A stretch of DNA of 64,000 nt from Streptomyces albireticuli (GTDB taxonomy: Bacteria > Actinomycetota > Actinomycetes > Streptomycetales > Streptomycetaceae): contig NZ_CP021744.1 in the NCBI RefSeq assembly GCF_002192455.1, positions 1,426,001-1,490,000 of the forward strand. Reading direction: 5' to 3'. Each line of letters opens with the position of its first letter. The stretch's first letter is position 1. The notes beneath the pieces were generated by a model. That model did not search any database. It was not told the origin of the DNA and saw only the letters and a list, made by a program, of their open reading frames with translations. The position numbers and the translations under genes were made by a program. Below, piece after piece: positions 1-8,254 of the stretch.

Positions 1-38
1 GCGACACGGGCCGGGAGGGTGAGCGTCGGCCGGGCGGC

Positions 39-905
39 TCAGACGCGGCCGAGGGCCCGTTCGAGGCCCTGGCCACGGGTGGCGATCACGGTGTCGGCCA
101 CGTCGGCGAGCCTGAGGTTGGCGTGCTGGGAGTGCCGGCGCAGCACCGCGAGGGCCTCGTCGGCGTCGCAGCCCAGGACGCACATGACGATGCCGCGGGC
201 CTGGTCGACGGCGGGGCGGCGGCGCAGCGCCGTGTCGAGCTGGTCGACCTCGGCGAGGGCGGCGCGGTAGCGGCGGTCGCGGTCGAAGCCGGAGGCGGCG
301 AGGTCGCCCAGTTCCTCGGCGGCGCCGCGGCAGGGGGCGTCCAGGCAGCCGGGGCGGAAGCCGTAGACCGTCAGCGTCAGGTCCAGGGCGTCGCGGCGGA
401 AGACGAGCGTGGCGCTGGAGCGCAGGCCCGCGTCGAGGGCCCTGGCCCGGTAGCGCGGCCAGCGGTGGTCGTGCAGCAGGTCCTCGGCGGTGGCGGGGGC
501 ACCGGAGCCGAGGGCCTCGGGCACCGGGCCCTCGCCGGCCTCCAGTTGGGCGGCGACGAGCGCGGACAGGTCGGGGTGGGTGGCGGCCGTGCACGGCTCG
601 GGTTCCTCGTCGGTGAACGCGGTGGTGCTGGCGCCGCAGCTGTCGGGGGCGCAGCGCACGGCGCGTTCGACGAGGCGGGCGAGGCCGCGGCCGAGGGTGG
701 GCACGGCGTCGGCGGCGGTACCGGCCTCGGCCGCGCCGGGGGCGCCGGTACGGCCGGGCGCCGGACCGGCCGTCGGGTCCGGCAGCGGCCCGGACCACGC
801 CTCGGACCACGCCTCGGGCCTCGGACCGGGCCCGGGGCCGCGCCTCGGGCCGGACATCGGGCCGGACATGGGATCGGGCATCGGATCGGGCTTCAGGTCC
901 GGCAT
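39..905 (-). CDS. ANTAR-domain RNA-binding regulator
   Basis: A 288-aa protein. The last ~60 residues have the ANTAR pattern: a three-helix region around AVDQARGIVMCVLGCDADEAL followed by the conserved AN/LADVAD stretch. ANTAR domains bind paired RNA hairpins and act as antiterminators. The first ~60 residues are low complexity and built of short repeats (PDPMPDPMSGPMSGP, EAWSEAWS). The middle carries a cysteine-containing GAF-like region, too weak to assign firmly. The ATG at 905 is chosen because AAGGAG lies about 10 nt upstream; longer in-frame extensions are proline/arginine-rich shadow sequence. It is divergent from the PAS/GAF gene at 1040, with only 134 bp between the starts, so the two probably share a control region. 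The ANTAR assignment is firm; its RNA targets cannot be read from the sequence. Confidence 0.8.
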   Translation of the reverse strand: MPDLKPDPMPDPMSGPMSGPRRGPGPGPRPEAWSEAWSGPLPDPTAGPAPGRTGAPGAAEAGTAADAVPTLGRGLARLVERAVRCAPDSCGASTTAFTDEEPEPCTAATHPDLSALVAAQLEAGEGPVPEALGSGAPATAEDLLHDHRWPRYRARALDAGLRSSATLVFRRDALDLTLTVYGFRPGCLDAPCRGAAEELGDLAASGFDRDRRYRAALAEVDQLDTALRRRPAVDQARGIVMCVLGCDADEALAVLRRHSQHANLRLADVADTVIATRGQGLERALGRV

Positions 906-1039
906 GGGCCACAACTCCTTCGGTCCGGGGGGTCCGGGCGGCCCGCGCCCTCCTGTGTTCCGGCTGCCCGGCCCCGCCGCCGGGAAACAACCGGCGGTAA
1001 GCGGAGTGCCCCGTGGGGTGCGGGGGTTACCGTGTGCGC

Positions 1040-2284
1040 ATGGCCGAGTCCGAGGAACTGGGCGCGCGGCTCGCGGACTTCCGCAGACGCGTCGAGGAAC
1101 TGTGCGGGGCACGGGCACTGCCGTCGCACGAACGGCTGTCCGCACTGGACGCCGCACTGTTCGAACTCCAGCACGCGGCGGAGTTCCTGTGGCCCCGGTA
1201 CGAGGCGCTCGCCGCGCGCGGCGTACGGGGCGCGGACACCCGGGAACAGCGGCTGCTGCGCGCCCTGTTCCAGCGGATCCCCCTCGCCGTGGTCCTGCTG
1301 GACGGCGAGTCGGTCGTCCGGCGGCTGAACTTCGCGGCGACGCAGTTGTTCGCCGCGCGGGCGGGGTTCGCCACGGGCCGCTCCCTGACGGGCTCGCTGC
1401 GGCACGACGGGCGGGCCGCGTTCCGCAGCCATGTCGCGGCGGTGGCCCGTGGCGAGGGCGGGCGCAGCCTGGTCGTACGACTGCCGGGGGCGGAGGCGGA
1501 CCGGGCGCTCCGGGCCACTCTCACGGCGCTGCGGCCGCCGGGCGAGCCGCGCACGGCGGTGCTGGCGGTGTTCCAGCCGGTGGACGGGGCCGCGCCGGAC
1601 CCGGCGGGCGGCCACGCGGGGGCCGGGGTGCCGCCGCCCCGCGCCCGGCGGGGCCGCGCGGGCCTCCCGGCCGCTCCGGACCCGGTCGAGGTCACCCGCC
1701 ACGCCGAGCTCCTGGACCTGGTCGACACGATGGCGACGGCCCTCCTGCGCACGGCGGGGGCGCCCCCGGAGCGGGTGCTGGAGCGGGCGGCGGAGGTGTT
1801 GTACGGGCGGTTCGCGGACTGGGTCGTGACGGACCTCCACGACGGGGGGCGGCTGCGGCGGGTGACGGTGTACGGGCCCGGGCGCGAGCCGGGCGGCGGG
1901 GAAGGGGACGGGGCGGTGCGCGCGTCCGGCGGTGGGGCCGGGGGCGGGCCCGCGGAGGCGGCGCCCGGCTCCGGTCTCGCCGACGCGTTCGCCCGTCAGG
2001 ACCCGGCGTCCTGCCCGCTCGTCGTGGAGGCCGCCGCCGGCAGCCCGGCCTTCCAGGTGCGCCCGGACGACACCGAACTGTTCGGCCGGGACGCGCACGG
2101 GGCGCCGCTGCTGGTACGGGCGGCGGTCACGTCGCTGCTGTGCGTACCGCTACGGGTGTCGCCGGGGGCGCCGGTGCGGGGGGTGCTGACGCTGTTCCGG
2201 GCGGGTGCGCGGCGGGCGTTCGCGATGGCGGAGGCGGGGGTGGTGGACCGGGTGTCGCGGCATGTGGCGCTGGGGATGGGGTGA
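1040..2284 (+). CDS. PAS/GAF-type sensor protein without an output domain
   Basis: A 414-aa soluble protein. Residues ~70-170 look like a PAS fold (PLAVVLLDGESVVRRLNFAA, then conserved strands ending in TAVLAVFQPVDG). Residues ~220-410 look like a GAF domain, starting at ELLDLVDTMATALL and ending in the typical VSRHVALGMG helix. No histidine kinase, PP2C/SpoIIE phosphatase, GGDEF or HTH domain follows, although this PAS-GAF layout usually sits in front of a SpoIIE phosphatase in Streptomyces. It is therefore a sensor or partner protein only. It is divergent from the ANTAR gene and convergent with the SigB-type sigma gene, so a role in stress signalling is plausible but inferred. The ATG at 1040 gives MAESEELG; a GTG further upstream cannot be excluded. 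Confidence 0.65.
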   Translation: MAESEELGARLADFRRRVEELCGARALPSHERLSALDAALFELQHAAEFLWPRYEALAARGVRGADTREQRLLRALFQRIPLAVVLLDGESVVRRLNFAATQLFAARAGFATGRSLTGSLRHDGRAAFRSHVAAVARGEGGRSLVVRLPGAEADRALRATLTALRPPGEPRTAVLAVFQPVDGAAPDPAGGHAGAGVPPPRARRGRAGLPAAPDPVEVTRHAELLDLVDTMATALLRTAGAPPERVLERAAEVLYGRFADWVVTDLHDGGRLRRVTVYGPGREPGGGEGDGAVRASGGGAGGGPAEAAPGSGLADAFARQDPASCPLVVEAAAGSPAFQVRPDDTELFGRDAHGAPLLVRAAVTSLLCVPLRVSPGAPVRGVLTLFRAGARRAFAMAEAGVVDRVSRHVALGMG

Positions 2285-2315
2285 CGGCTCGGCGTGCGGG
2301 GTCGGGTACGGGGCG

Positions 2316-2382
2316 CCGCTGCGCGGGGCCTTTCCCCGGCCCCGCCCCTTCCCGCCGCATCCGATGTGCGGCTCCGCCGCGT
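2316..2382 (+). repeat. 67-bp intergenic repeat, copy A
   Basis: Sits between the convergent PAS/GAF and sigma genes. It matches the reverse complement of 7361-7427 at 64 of 67 positions. It contains an internal GGGGCC/GGCCCC inverted repeat and so could fold and terminate transcription in both directions. I saw no other function for the rest of 2285-2529. Confidence 0.75.
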
Positions 2383-2529
2383 GCGGGGCTCCGCCCCGGA
2401 CCCCGGTCCTCGAACTCCCCCGGCTACCGCTGGGAGGTGCCCCCGGACGGGCTGAGTAGTTGCCCGGAACCGGGCCCGGGGATCTCCCCTCTTCGGAAGG
2501 GACGGGGTGGGGAAAACCCCCTCCTCCCG

Positions 2530-3459
2530 TCACGCCGCCCGCCCCATCACCCGGTCGTGCAGCCGGTCGCACGTGCGGCTGATCAGACGCGACACGTGCA
2601 TCTGCGAGATACCGAGCCGCTCCGCGATCCGGCTCTGCGTCATGTCGCAGAAGAACCGCAGGTAGAGGATCTCGCGCTCGCGCGGCGGCAGGGCCCGTAG
2701 CTCCGGTTTCAGGGACTCGCGGTCCACGACGAGCTGGAAGCCCGGCTCGGCGGCCCCGAGGGTGTCGCCGAGGGCGTAGCCGTCGTCGGTGCCCGGCAGG
2801 GCCGAGTCCAGGGAGAGTGTGCTGAAGCTGCCGAGGGCCTCCAGACCGGCCCGTACCTCGTCCTCGCTCATGCCGGTGTGCGCGGCGAGCTCCTCGACGC
2901 CGGGGCCCCGGCCGTCCGCCGTGCGGGTGAGTTCCTGGTGGGCGGTCCGTACGCGGTTGCGGAGCTCCTGGACGCGGCGGGGCACGTGCACGTCCCACAT
3001 GTGGTCACGGAAGTGGCGCTTGATCTCGCCGACGACCGTGGGCACCGCGAAGCTCTCGAACGCGGTACCGCGGCCGGGGTCGTAGCGGTGGACGGCCTTG
3101 ACGAGGCCGAGCATGGCCACCTGGCGGAGGTCCTCCACGGTCTCGCCGCGGTTGCGGAACTGGAGGGCGAGCCGCTCGGCCATCGGCATCCAGGCGCGGA
3201 CGACCCGCTGCCGCAGCGCGTCCCGGGCGGGGCCGTCCGGGAGGGCGGCGATACGGGCGAAGTCGGGCGCGGTGTCGGGGGCGTCGTGGTGCGAGTGCCT
3301 GCGGCGCGCGGGCCGGGCGGGGGTCCGCCGGGCGGCCACGCCGGGGGTGGGCAGGTCACGCGCGGCGGTCGTGTCACGGGCAGCGGTCACGTCGCGAGCG
3401 GTGCTCTCCCGGGCGGTCGTCTCCGGGGCGGTCACGTCTCGTACCGGTGCGAGGGTCAT
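2530..3459 (-). CDS. SigB/SigF-type alternative RNA polymerase sigma factor
   Basis: A 309-aa group 3 sigma factor of the sigma-70 family. Region 2 is clear (AERLALQFRNRGETVEDL, LGLVKAVHRYDPGRG, VPTVVGEIKRHFRD), region 3 follows, and region 4 has a clean HTH (ERLGISQMHVSRLISR). This is the SigB/F/G group that directs stress and differentiation genes in Streptomyces. The N-terminal ~80 residues are a threonine/alanine/arginine-rich extension with repeated TARD/AARDTT units, unrelated to the sigma fold. The ATG at 3459 is chosen because AGGGAGA lies 8-9 nt upstream; the ORF runs on upstream without an RBS. No anti-sigma factor gene is adjacent, though such factors commonly are. The neighbouring PAS/GAF and ANTAR genes fit a stress-response locus. 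Confidence 0.9.
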   Translation of the reverse strand: MTLAPVRDVTAPETTARESTARDVTAARDTTAARDLPTPGVAARRTPARPARRRHSHHDAPDTAPDFARIAALPDGPARDALRQRVVRAWMPMAERLALQFRNRGETVEDLRQVAMLGLVKAVHRYDPGRGTAFESFAVPTVVGEIKRHFRDHMWDVHVPRRVQELRNRVRTAHQELTRTADGRGPGVEELAAHTGMSEDEVRAGLEALGSFSTLSLDSALPGTDDGYALGDTLGAAEPGFQLVVDRESLKPELRALPPREREILYLRFFCDMTQSRIAERLGISQMHVSRLISRTCDRLHDRVMGRAA

Positions 3460-3667
3460 GAGGCCGGTCTCCCTGGCGGTGAAAGGGTGACCGCGGGGCC
3501 CGGCGGCGTCCGGACAGGGCACGTCCGGAGCCGTAACGCGGCTCCCGCGGACGTGCCTCCGGTCCGAAGCACGTTCTGGCGCCTGCCCGGGGTCGCCGAG
3601 GGCAAACAGGGGTGAGGGCGAATGGGGCCCACCCGGGGCCCGCCCCTCACCCGCCGGCCCCACCGAG

Positions 3668-3692
3668 GTTTCGATGTCCGGTGATCGGTTAC
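3668..3692 (+). promoter_or_regulatory. Possible SigB-type promoter for the F420 oxidoreductase gene
   Basis: GTTT at 3668-3671, then 15 bp, then GGTTAC at 3687-3692, compared with the SigB-group consensus GNNT-N14-16-GGGTAY. One mismatch is in the -10 box. It lies 45 nt before the ATG at 3738. Suggestive only, but a SigB-type sigma gene is immediately adjacent. Confidence 0.25.
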
Positions 3693-3737
3693 CCGTCACG
3701 CCGCACACCGTGACGCGGCGAGGAGGCAACGGCCCGG

Positions 3738-4694
3738 ATGACCGAGTACGGCTACTTCCTGTCCTGCGAGGAGCACTCCCCCGCCGCGCTGGTCGAACAG
3801 GCCCGGATGGCGGAACAGGCGGGGTTCACCTCGCTGTGGATCTCCGACCACTTCCACCCGTGGACCGGGGAGCAGGGGCACAGCCCGTTCGTCTGGTCCG
3901 TGATCGGAGCCCTGTCGCAGGCCACGTCGCTGCCGGTGCAGACCGCGGTGACCTGCCCGACGATCCGGCTGCACCCGGTGGTGGTCGCGCAGGCCGCGGC
4001 CACCAGCGCGGTCCTCCTGGGCGGCCGCTTCCGGCTCGGCGTGGGCAGCGGCGAGGCCCTGAACGAGCACGTGCTCGGTGACGCGTGGCCGCAGGCCCCG
4101 GTGCGGCTGGAGATGCTGGAGGAGGCCGTCCAGGTGATGCGCCTGCTCTTCGAGGGCGGCGAGGTCAGCCACCACGGCAAGCACTACACCGTGGAGAACG
4201 CCCGGCTCTACACCGTGCCCGACGAGCCGGTGCCGATCGACGTGTCGGCGTTCGGGCCCGCGGCGGTCGAGGTGGCCGGGCGGCTCGGCGACGGGCTGCT
4301 GACGACCGAGCCCGACGGGGACGCCGTGGCCCGCTTCCGGCGCGGGGGCGGCGGCTCCAAGCCCGCCGTGGCCGGGGTGAAGGTGTGCTGGGGGCCGGAC
4401 CGGGAGTCGGCGCGGGACCTCGCGCACCGGCTGTGGGCCGTCGAGCGGCTGCCGGGCGAGCTGGGGCAGATCCTGCCCACACCCGCCCATTTCGAACAGG
4501 CGGTCACCCTGGTGCCGCGTGAGCGGACCGCCGCGGCGGTCACCTGCGGCACCGACGTGGACGAGCACGTCCGCGCGCTCACCGCCTACGCCGACGCCGG
4601 CTTCGACCGGGTGCACGTGGGCCAGATCGGCCCCGACCAGCGGGGGTTCTTCGACTTCTACCGCACGAAGGTGCTGCCCCGGCTGACGACCTGA
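3738..4694 (+). CDS. F420-dependent LLM-class oxidoreductase (glucose-6-phosphate dehydrogenase-like)
   Basis: A 318-aa luciferase-like monooxygenase-fold protein, the usual length for the family. Residues 1-110 show the TIM-barrel start (YGYFLSCEEHSPAALVEQARMAEQAG, then LWISDHFHPW) and GRFRLGVGSGEALNEHV. These match the actinobacterial F420-dependent group related to F420-dependent glucose-6-phosphate dehydrogenase, not the FMN-dependent luciferases. It should use reduced or oxidised F420 as hydride carrier; the substrate cannot be predicted. GAGGAGG about 14 nt upstream serves as RBS. A ThDP oxidase and a PfpI-family gene follow on the same strand at 86 and 71 nt, so a redox or stress operon is likely. 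Confidence 0.85.
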   Translation: MTEYGYFLSCEEHSPAALVEQARMAEQAGFTSLWISDHFHPWTGEQGHSPFVWSVIGALSQATSLPVQTAVTCPTIRLHPVVVAQAAATSAVLLGGRFRLGVGSGEALNEHVLGDAWPQAPVRLEMLEEAVQVMRLLFEGGEVSHHGKHYTVENARLYTVPDEPVPIDVSAFGPAAVEVAGRLGDGLLTTEPDGDAVARFRRGGGGSKPAVAGVKVCWGPDRESARDLAHRLWAVERLPGELGQILPTPAHFEQAVTLVPRERTAAAVTCGTDVDEHVRALTAYADAGFDRVHVGQIGPDQRGFFDFYRTKVLPRLTT

Positions 4695-4732
4695 GCACGG
4701 CCCGGGACGTCCGGAGCCCCCGGACCGCGAGA

Positions 4733-4768
4733 CCCGAGAAGCCCGAGAAGCCCGAGAAGCCCGAGAAG
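4733..4768 (+). repeat. Four perfect tandem copies of a 9-bp unit at a ribosome binding site
   Basis: CCCGAGAAG occurs at 4733-4741, 4742-4750, 4751-4759 and 4760-4768. The last copy runs into the GGTGGAG Shine-Dalgarno sequence of the ThDP oxidase gene, which starts at 4781. The unit is a multiple of three, in frame with the following gene, and purine-rich. Confidence 0.95.
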
Positions 4769-4780
4769 GTGGAGAACACG

Positions 4781-6643
4781 ATGAGTCAGAAGGTGGCCGA
4801 CTTCATCCTGGCGCGGCTGCGCGCCTGGGACGTGGAGCAGGTCTTCGGCTATCCGGGGGACGGCATCAACGGGCTGCTGGCGGCGTGGGAGCGGGCGGAC
4901 AACCAGCCCCGGTTCATCCAGTCGCGGCACGAGGAGATGTCCGCCTTCGAGGCCGTCGGCTACGCCAAGTTCAGCGGCCGGCTGGGGGTCTGCGTCGCCA
5001 CCTCCGGGCCGGGCGCGATCCACCTGCTCAACGGCCTGTACGACGCGAAGCTCGACCATGTGCCGGTGGTCGCGATCGTCGGCCAGACCCACCGGTCGGC
5101 GATGGGCGGCGCGTACCAGCAGGAGGTCGACCTGCACACCCTCTTCAAGGACGTCGCCTCCGACTTCCTGGAGACCGTCTACGTGCCCGAGCAGCTGCCG
5201 AACGTCCTGGACCGCGCCATCCGCACCGCGTACGCGCGCCGCGCGCCGACGGCCGTCATCCTCCCCGGTGACGTGCAGGACCTCGACTACACGCCGCCCA
5301 CGCACGCGTTCAAGATGGTGCCCTCCAGCCTGGACCGCAGCGGCTGGCAGGCGGTGCCCTCGGACGAGTCGCTGGCCCGGGCGGCGGAGGTGCTCGACGC
5401 CGGTGAGAAGGTCGCGATCCTCATCGGGCAGGGCGCGGCCGGTGCCCGCGCGGAGACCGAGGAGATCGCGGACGTACTGGGTGCCGGGGTGGCGAAGGCG
5501 CTGCTGGGCAAGGACGCGCTGAGCGACGAGCTGCCCTACGTCACCGGCTCGATCGGGCTGCTGGGCACCCGCCCCTCGTACGAGCTGATGCGTGACTGCG
5601 ACACCCTGCTGACGATCGGCTCCAACTTCCCCTACACCCAGTTCCTGCCGGAGTTCGGCCAGGCGCGGGCGGTGCAGATCGACATCGACCCCCATCTGGT
5701 GGGCCTGCGCTATCCGTACGAGGTGAACCTGATCGGCGACGCGCGGGCCACGCTCCAGCGGCTGCTCCCGCTGCTGCGCCGGAAGGAGAAGCGGGACTGG
5801 CAGGACGGGGTGCGGGCCGGGGTCGAGCGGTGGGACGAGGTGCTGGCGCGGCGCGCCGAGGTGAGCGCCGACCCCATCAACCCGGAGTACGTGGCGCGGG
5901 CGCTGTCCCCGATGCTGCCGGACAACGCGATCCTGACCTCCGACTCGGGTTCGGTCTCCAACTGGTACGCCCGGCACATCCGGATGCGCGGCACGATGCG
6001 CGGCTCCCTGTCGGGGACGCTCGCCACGATGGGCTGCGGGGTGCCGTACGCGATCGGCGCGAAGTTCGCGCACCCCAACCGGCCGGTGGTGGCGCTGGTC
6101 GGGGACGGCGCGATGCAGATGAACGGGATGGCCGAGCTGATCACGGCGGCCAAGTACCACACGCAGTGGGACGATCCCCGGCTGATCGTGGGCGTGTGGA
6201 ACAACCACGACCTGAACCAGGTGACGTGGGAGATGCGGGCGATGAGCGGCTCGCCGCAGTTCCTGCCGTCGCAGGAGCTGCCCGACGTCTCCTACGCCTC
6301 CTTCGCCCGCTCGATCGGCCTGACCGGCATCCGGGTGGAGCGGCCGGAGCACGTCGAGGGCGCGTGGCGGCAGGCACTGGCCGCCGAGGGGCCGGCGGTC
6401 GTGGAGTTCCTGACCGACCCGGCGGTGCCGCCGATCCCGCCGCACGCGGACTGGGACCAGATCGAGTCCACGGCCGCCTCCATCATCAAGGGCGACTCCG
6501 ACCGCGCCGGCATGATCCGGCAGGGCTTCAAGGCGAAGGTGCAGGAGTTCCTGCCGGGCGGGCCGAAGCGGGGCGGCGGCGGCTCGCGGCGGGAGGGCCG
6601 GGAGCCCCTCGGCTCCCCCGCGCCCCAGGAGGGTGGGGAGTGA
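4781..6643 (+). CDS. Thiamine pyrophosphate-dependent enzyme, pyruvate oxidase/acetolactate synthase-like
   Basis: A 620-aa ThDP enzyme with the three expected domains. The N-terminal Pyr domain has the activating glutamate in SRHEEMSAFEAVGYAK and the GVCVATSGPGAIHLLNG motif. The central Rossmann-like domain covers ~200-330. The C-terminal PP domain has the Mg-ThDP motif VGDGAMQMNGMAEL ending in NN. The overall pattern is closest to PoxB-type pyruvate oxidases (decarboxylation of a 2-keto acid with FAD) and not to housekeeping acetolactate synthase; there is no small-subunit gene nearby. The ATG at 4781 is preferred over the GTG at 4769 because GGTGGAG lies 6 nt upstream. The C-terminal ~30 residues are a glycine/arginine-rich tail. 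Neighbours point to redox or stress metabolism. Confidence 0.85.
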   Translation: MSQKVADFILARLRAWDVEQVFGYPGDGINGLLAAWERADNQPRFIQSRHEEMSAFEAVGYAKFSGRLGVCVATSGPGAIHLLNGLYDAKLDHVPVVAIVGQTHRSAMGGAYQQEVDLHTLFKDVASDFLETVYVPEQLPNVLDRAIRTAYARRAPTAVILPGDVQDLDYTPPTHAFKMVPSSLDRSGWQAVPSDESLARAAEVLDAGEKVAILIGQGAAGARAETEEIADVLGAGVAKALLGKDALSDELPYVTGSIGLLGTRPSYELMRDCDTLLTIGSNFPYTQFLPEFGQARAVQIDIDPHLVGLRYPYEVNLIGDARATLQRLLPLLRRKEKRDWQDGVRAGVERWDEVLARRAEVSADPINPEYVARALSPMLPDNAILTSDSGSVSNWYARHIRMRGTMRGSLSGTLATMGCGVPYAIGAKFAHPNRPVVALVGDGAMQMNGMAELITAAKYHTQWDDPRLIVGVWNNHDLNQVTWEMRAMSGSPQFLPSQELPDVSYASFARSIGLTGIRVERPEHVEGAWRQALAAEGPAVVEFLTDPAVPPIPPHADWDQIESTAASIIKGDSDRAGMIRQGFKAKVQEFLPGGPKRGGGGSRREGREPLGSPAPQEGGE

Positions 6644-6714
6644 TCACGGAGGCCGGCCCCTGGGGCGCCCGCAGCCGCCCCTCCCGCACACCTTTTCCCG
6701 AAAGGAACTCGCTC

Positions 6715-7260
6715 ATGAACGTGGCATTCCTCGTGGCGCCCGAGGGCGTCGAACAGGTCGAACTGACCGACCCGTGGCAGGCCGTGAAGGAGGCGGGCGG
6801 CACCCCCGTCCTCGTGTCGACCGACTCCGGGACCGTCCGGGGCTTCCACCACCTCGACAAGGCCGACGCCTTCCCCGTGGACAAGGTCGTCGGCGACACC
6901 GGCGTCTCGGAGTACGACGCCCTGGTGCTGCCCGGCGGCGTCGCCAACCCCGACGCGCTCCGCCTCGACGAGCGGGCCGTCGCCTTCGTCCGCGGCTTCT
7001 TCGACGCCGGCAAGCCCGTCGCGGCGATCTGCCACGCGCCGTGGACGCTGGTGGAGGCCGACGTCGTACGCGGCCGGACCCTCACGTCGTGGCCGAGCCT
7101 GCGCACGGACATCCGCAACGCGGGGGGTACGTGGGTGGACGAGCCGGTGAAGGTGTGTACGGCGGGGCCGACGACGCTGGTGACGAGCCGTAAGCCGGAT
7201 GATCTGAAGGCGTTCCGGGAGGCGTTCGTGGCGGTGTTCCGGCGGGTGCCGCATCCGTGA
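6715..7260 (+). CDS. DJ-1/PfpI family protein (glutamine amidotransferase-like fold)
   Basis: A 181-aa single-domain protein of the usual PfpI/YhbO length. The nucleophile elbow is visible as AAICHAPWTL with its cysteine near residue 104. The supporting glutamate is in VAPEGVEQVEL near the N-terminus, and DALVLPGGVANPDALR precedes the elbow. Family members are described as intracellular proteases, general stress proteins and protein deglycases; the sequence does not separate these. AAAGGAAC about 7 nt before the ATG at 6715 is the RBS. It is the third gene of the run with the F420 and ThDP enzymes and ends near repeat copy B. Confidence 0.85.
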   Translation: MNVAFLVAPEGVEQVELTDPWQAVKEAGGTPVLVSTDSGTVRGFHHLDKADAFPVDKVVGDTGVSEYDALVLPGGVANPDALRLDERAVAFVRGFFDAGKPVAAICHAPWTLVEADVVRGRTLTSWPSLRTDIRNAGGTWVDEPVKVCTAGPTTLVTSRKPDDLKAFREAFVAVFRRVPHP

Positions 7261-7360
7261 CGGGGGCGGTGACGGCGGATCGGTGAGGGTGGGGTGCGCC
7301 TGCGGCGGGCTTGTTCCCCACCCCACCCCGCCCCTTCCCGAACCGGGGCTTGCCCCCGCC

Positions 7361-7427
7361 ACGCGGCGGAGCCGCACATCGGATACAGCGGGAAGGGGCG
7401 GGGCCGGGGAAAGGCCCCGCGCGGCGG
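7361..7427 (-). repeat. 67-bp intergenic repeat, copy B (inverted relative to copy A)
   Basis: Reverse complement of 2316-2382 with three differences. Like copy A it lies between the 3' ends of two convergent genes (PfpI gene and DinB-like gene). GC-rich with internal dyads, so a bidirectional terminator role is likely. Confidence 0.75.
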
Positions 7428-7499
7428 CACCCACCCGTCACCGCACCCCGTTGCCACCCCCCGCTGCCCGCCGTCCTGGCCGACGGCGTCTGAGGTCGT

Positions 7500-8096
7500 T
7501 CAGGCGCGGCGGCCCAGCTGCGCCAGGAGGACGGTCTGGGCGTCGGCGCCGGACGGTGTTTCGACGGGGGCGGCGAACAGGCCCGTGGCCGCGAGGGAGT
7601 CCGCGTACGGCTCGACCTCCCGGCGGGCGAAGTCGACCAGGGCCTTCGGCAGGTGTTCGTCGGCGCCGATCGCCCGGGAGAGGTCCCAGGCGTGCACGAT
7701 CGCGTCGGCCGTCATCTGCGCGCAGTAGGCGTCGGCACGGGTGGGCCCCTGGCTGAGCCGCGTCGTGCGGTCCAGGGCGCCGGGCGCGGCGAAGGCGGTA
7801 AGGGCCGCGGCGGCCGCGTCGTCCCAGGTGGCGACCGGGTCGTCGCCGAGGAGGTCGCCGTCCAGCGAGTCGCCGAGGTCCGCGACGGACGCCCCGTCCA
7901 GCATCGGCGGCACCCACAGCTGCTCGACCGCCAGGTGGTTGACGAGCTCGCGCACCGACCAGCCGGCGCAGGGCGTGGGCGCGTCCCACTGGTCGGGGCG
8001 GACGGCGTGCACGCGGTCGGTGAAGAGGGCGAGCGCCTCGCCGTGCCGGGACAGCAGGGCCTTCGCCTCCGGGGTCTCACGGGTCATGGCGTCCAT
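7500..8096 (-). CDS. DinB-like maleylpyruvate isomerase family protein (mycothiol-associated, TIGR03086 type)
   Basis: About 198 aa. The N-terminal helix (ALFTDRVHAVRPDQWDAPTPCAGWSVRELVNHL) is the hallmark of the actinobacterial DinB/mycothiol-dependent maleylpyruvate isomerase superfamily. It includes the first metal-ligand histidine in VNHL; a second is in DAIVHAWDL. Such proteins bind a divalent metal and are proposed to use mycothiol in transferase or isomerase reactions; the substrate is not predictable. Two ATGs (8096 and 8087) are possible and neither has a strong RBS. It is divergent from the CBS-domain gene. Confidence 0.8.
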   Translation of the reverse strand: MDAMTRETPEAKALLSRHGEALALFTDRVHAVRPDQWDAPTPCAGWSVRELVNHLAVEQLWVPPMLDGASVADLGDSLDGDLLGDDPVATWDDAAAAALTAFAAPGALDRTTRLSQGPTRADAYCAQMTADAIVHAWDLSRAIGADEHLPKALVDFARREVEPYADSLAATGLFAAPVETPSGADAQTVLLAQLGRRA

Positions 8097-8254
8097 TGTC
8101 CGCGCGCGTCCGCCGGGCGGCGACCGGCGCGCGCGGTGGCATGGGCGGGGCGGCCCCGGGTACTGCGGCAGGACCCCGGAAACCGTTCGGAGGGACGGGG
8201 TGCCGGACGAAGGACGAAGAGCGAAGGACGAGGGCCGAAGGAAGGAGACCGGAC

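Noticed and set aside
123..2700. Long plus-strand frames of several hundred codons over the ANTAR and PAS/GAF genes
   Set aside because: Gly/Ala/Arg/Pro-rich shadow translations of GC-rich genes, with no RBS and no family signature.
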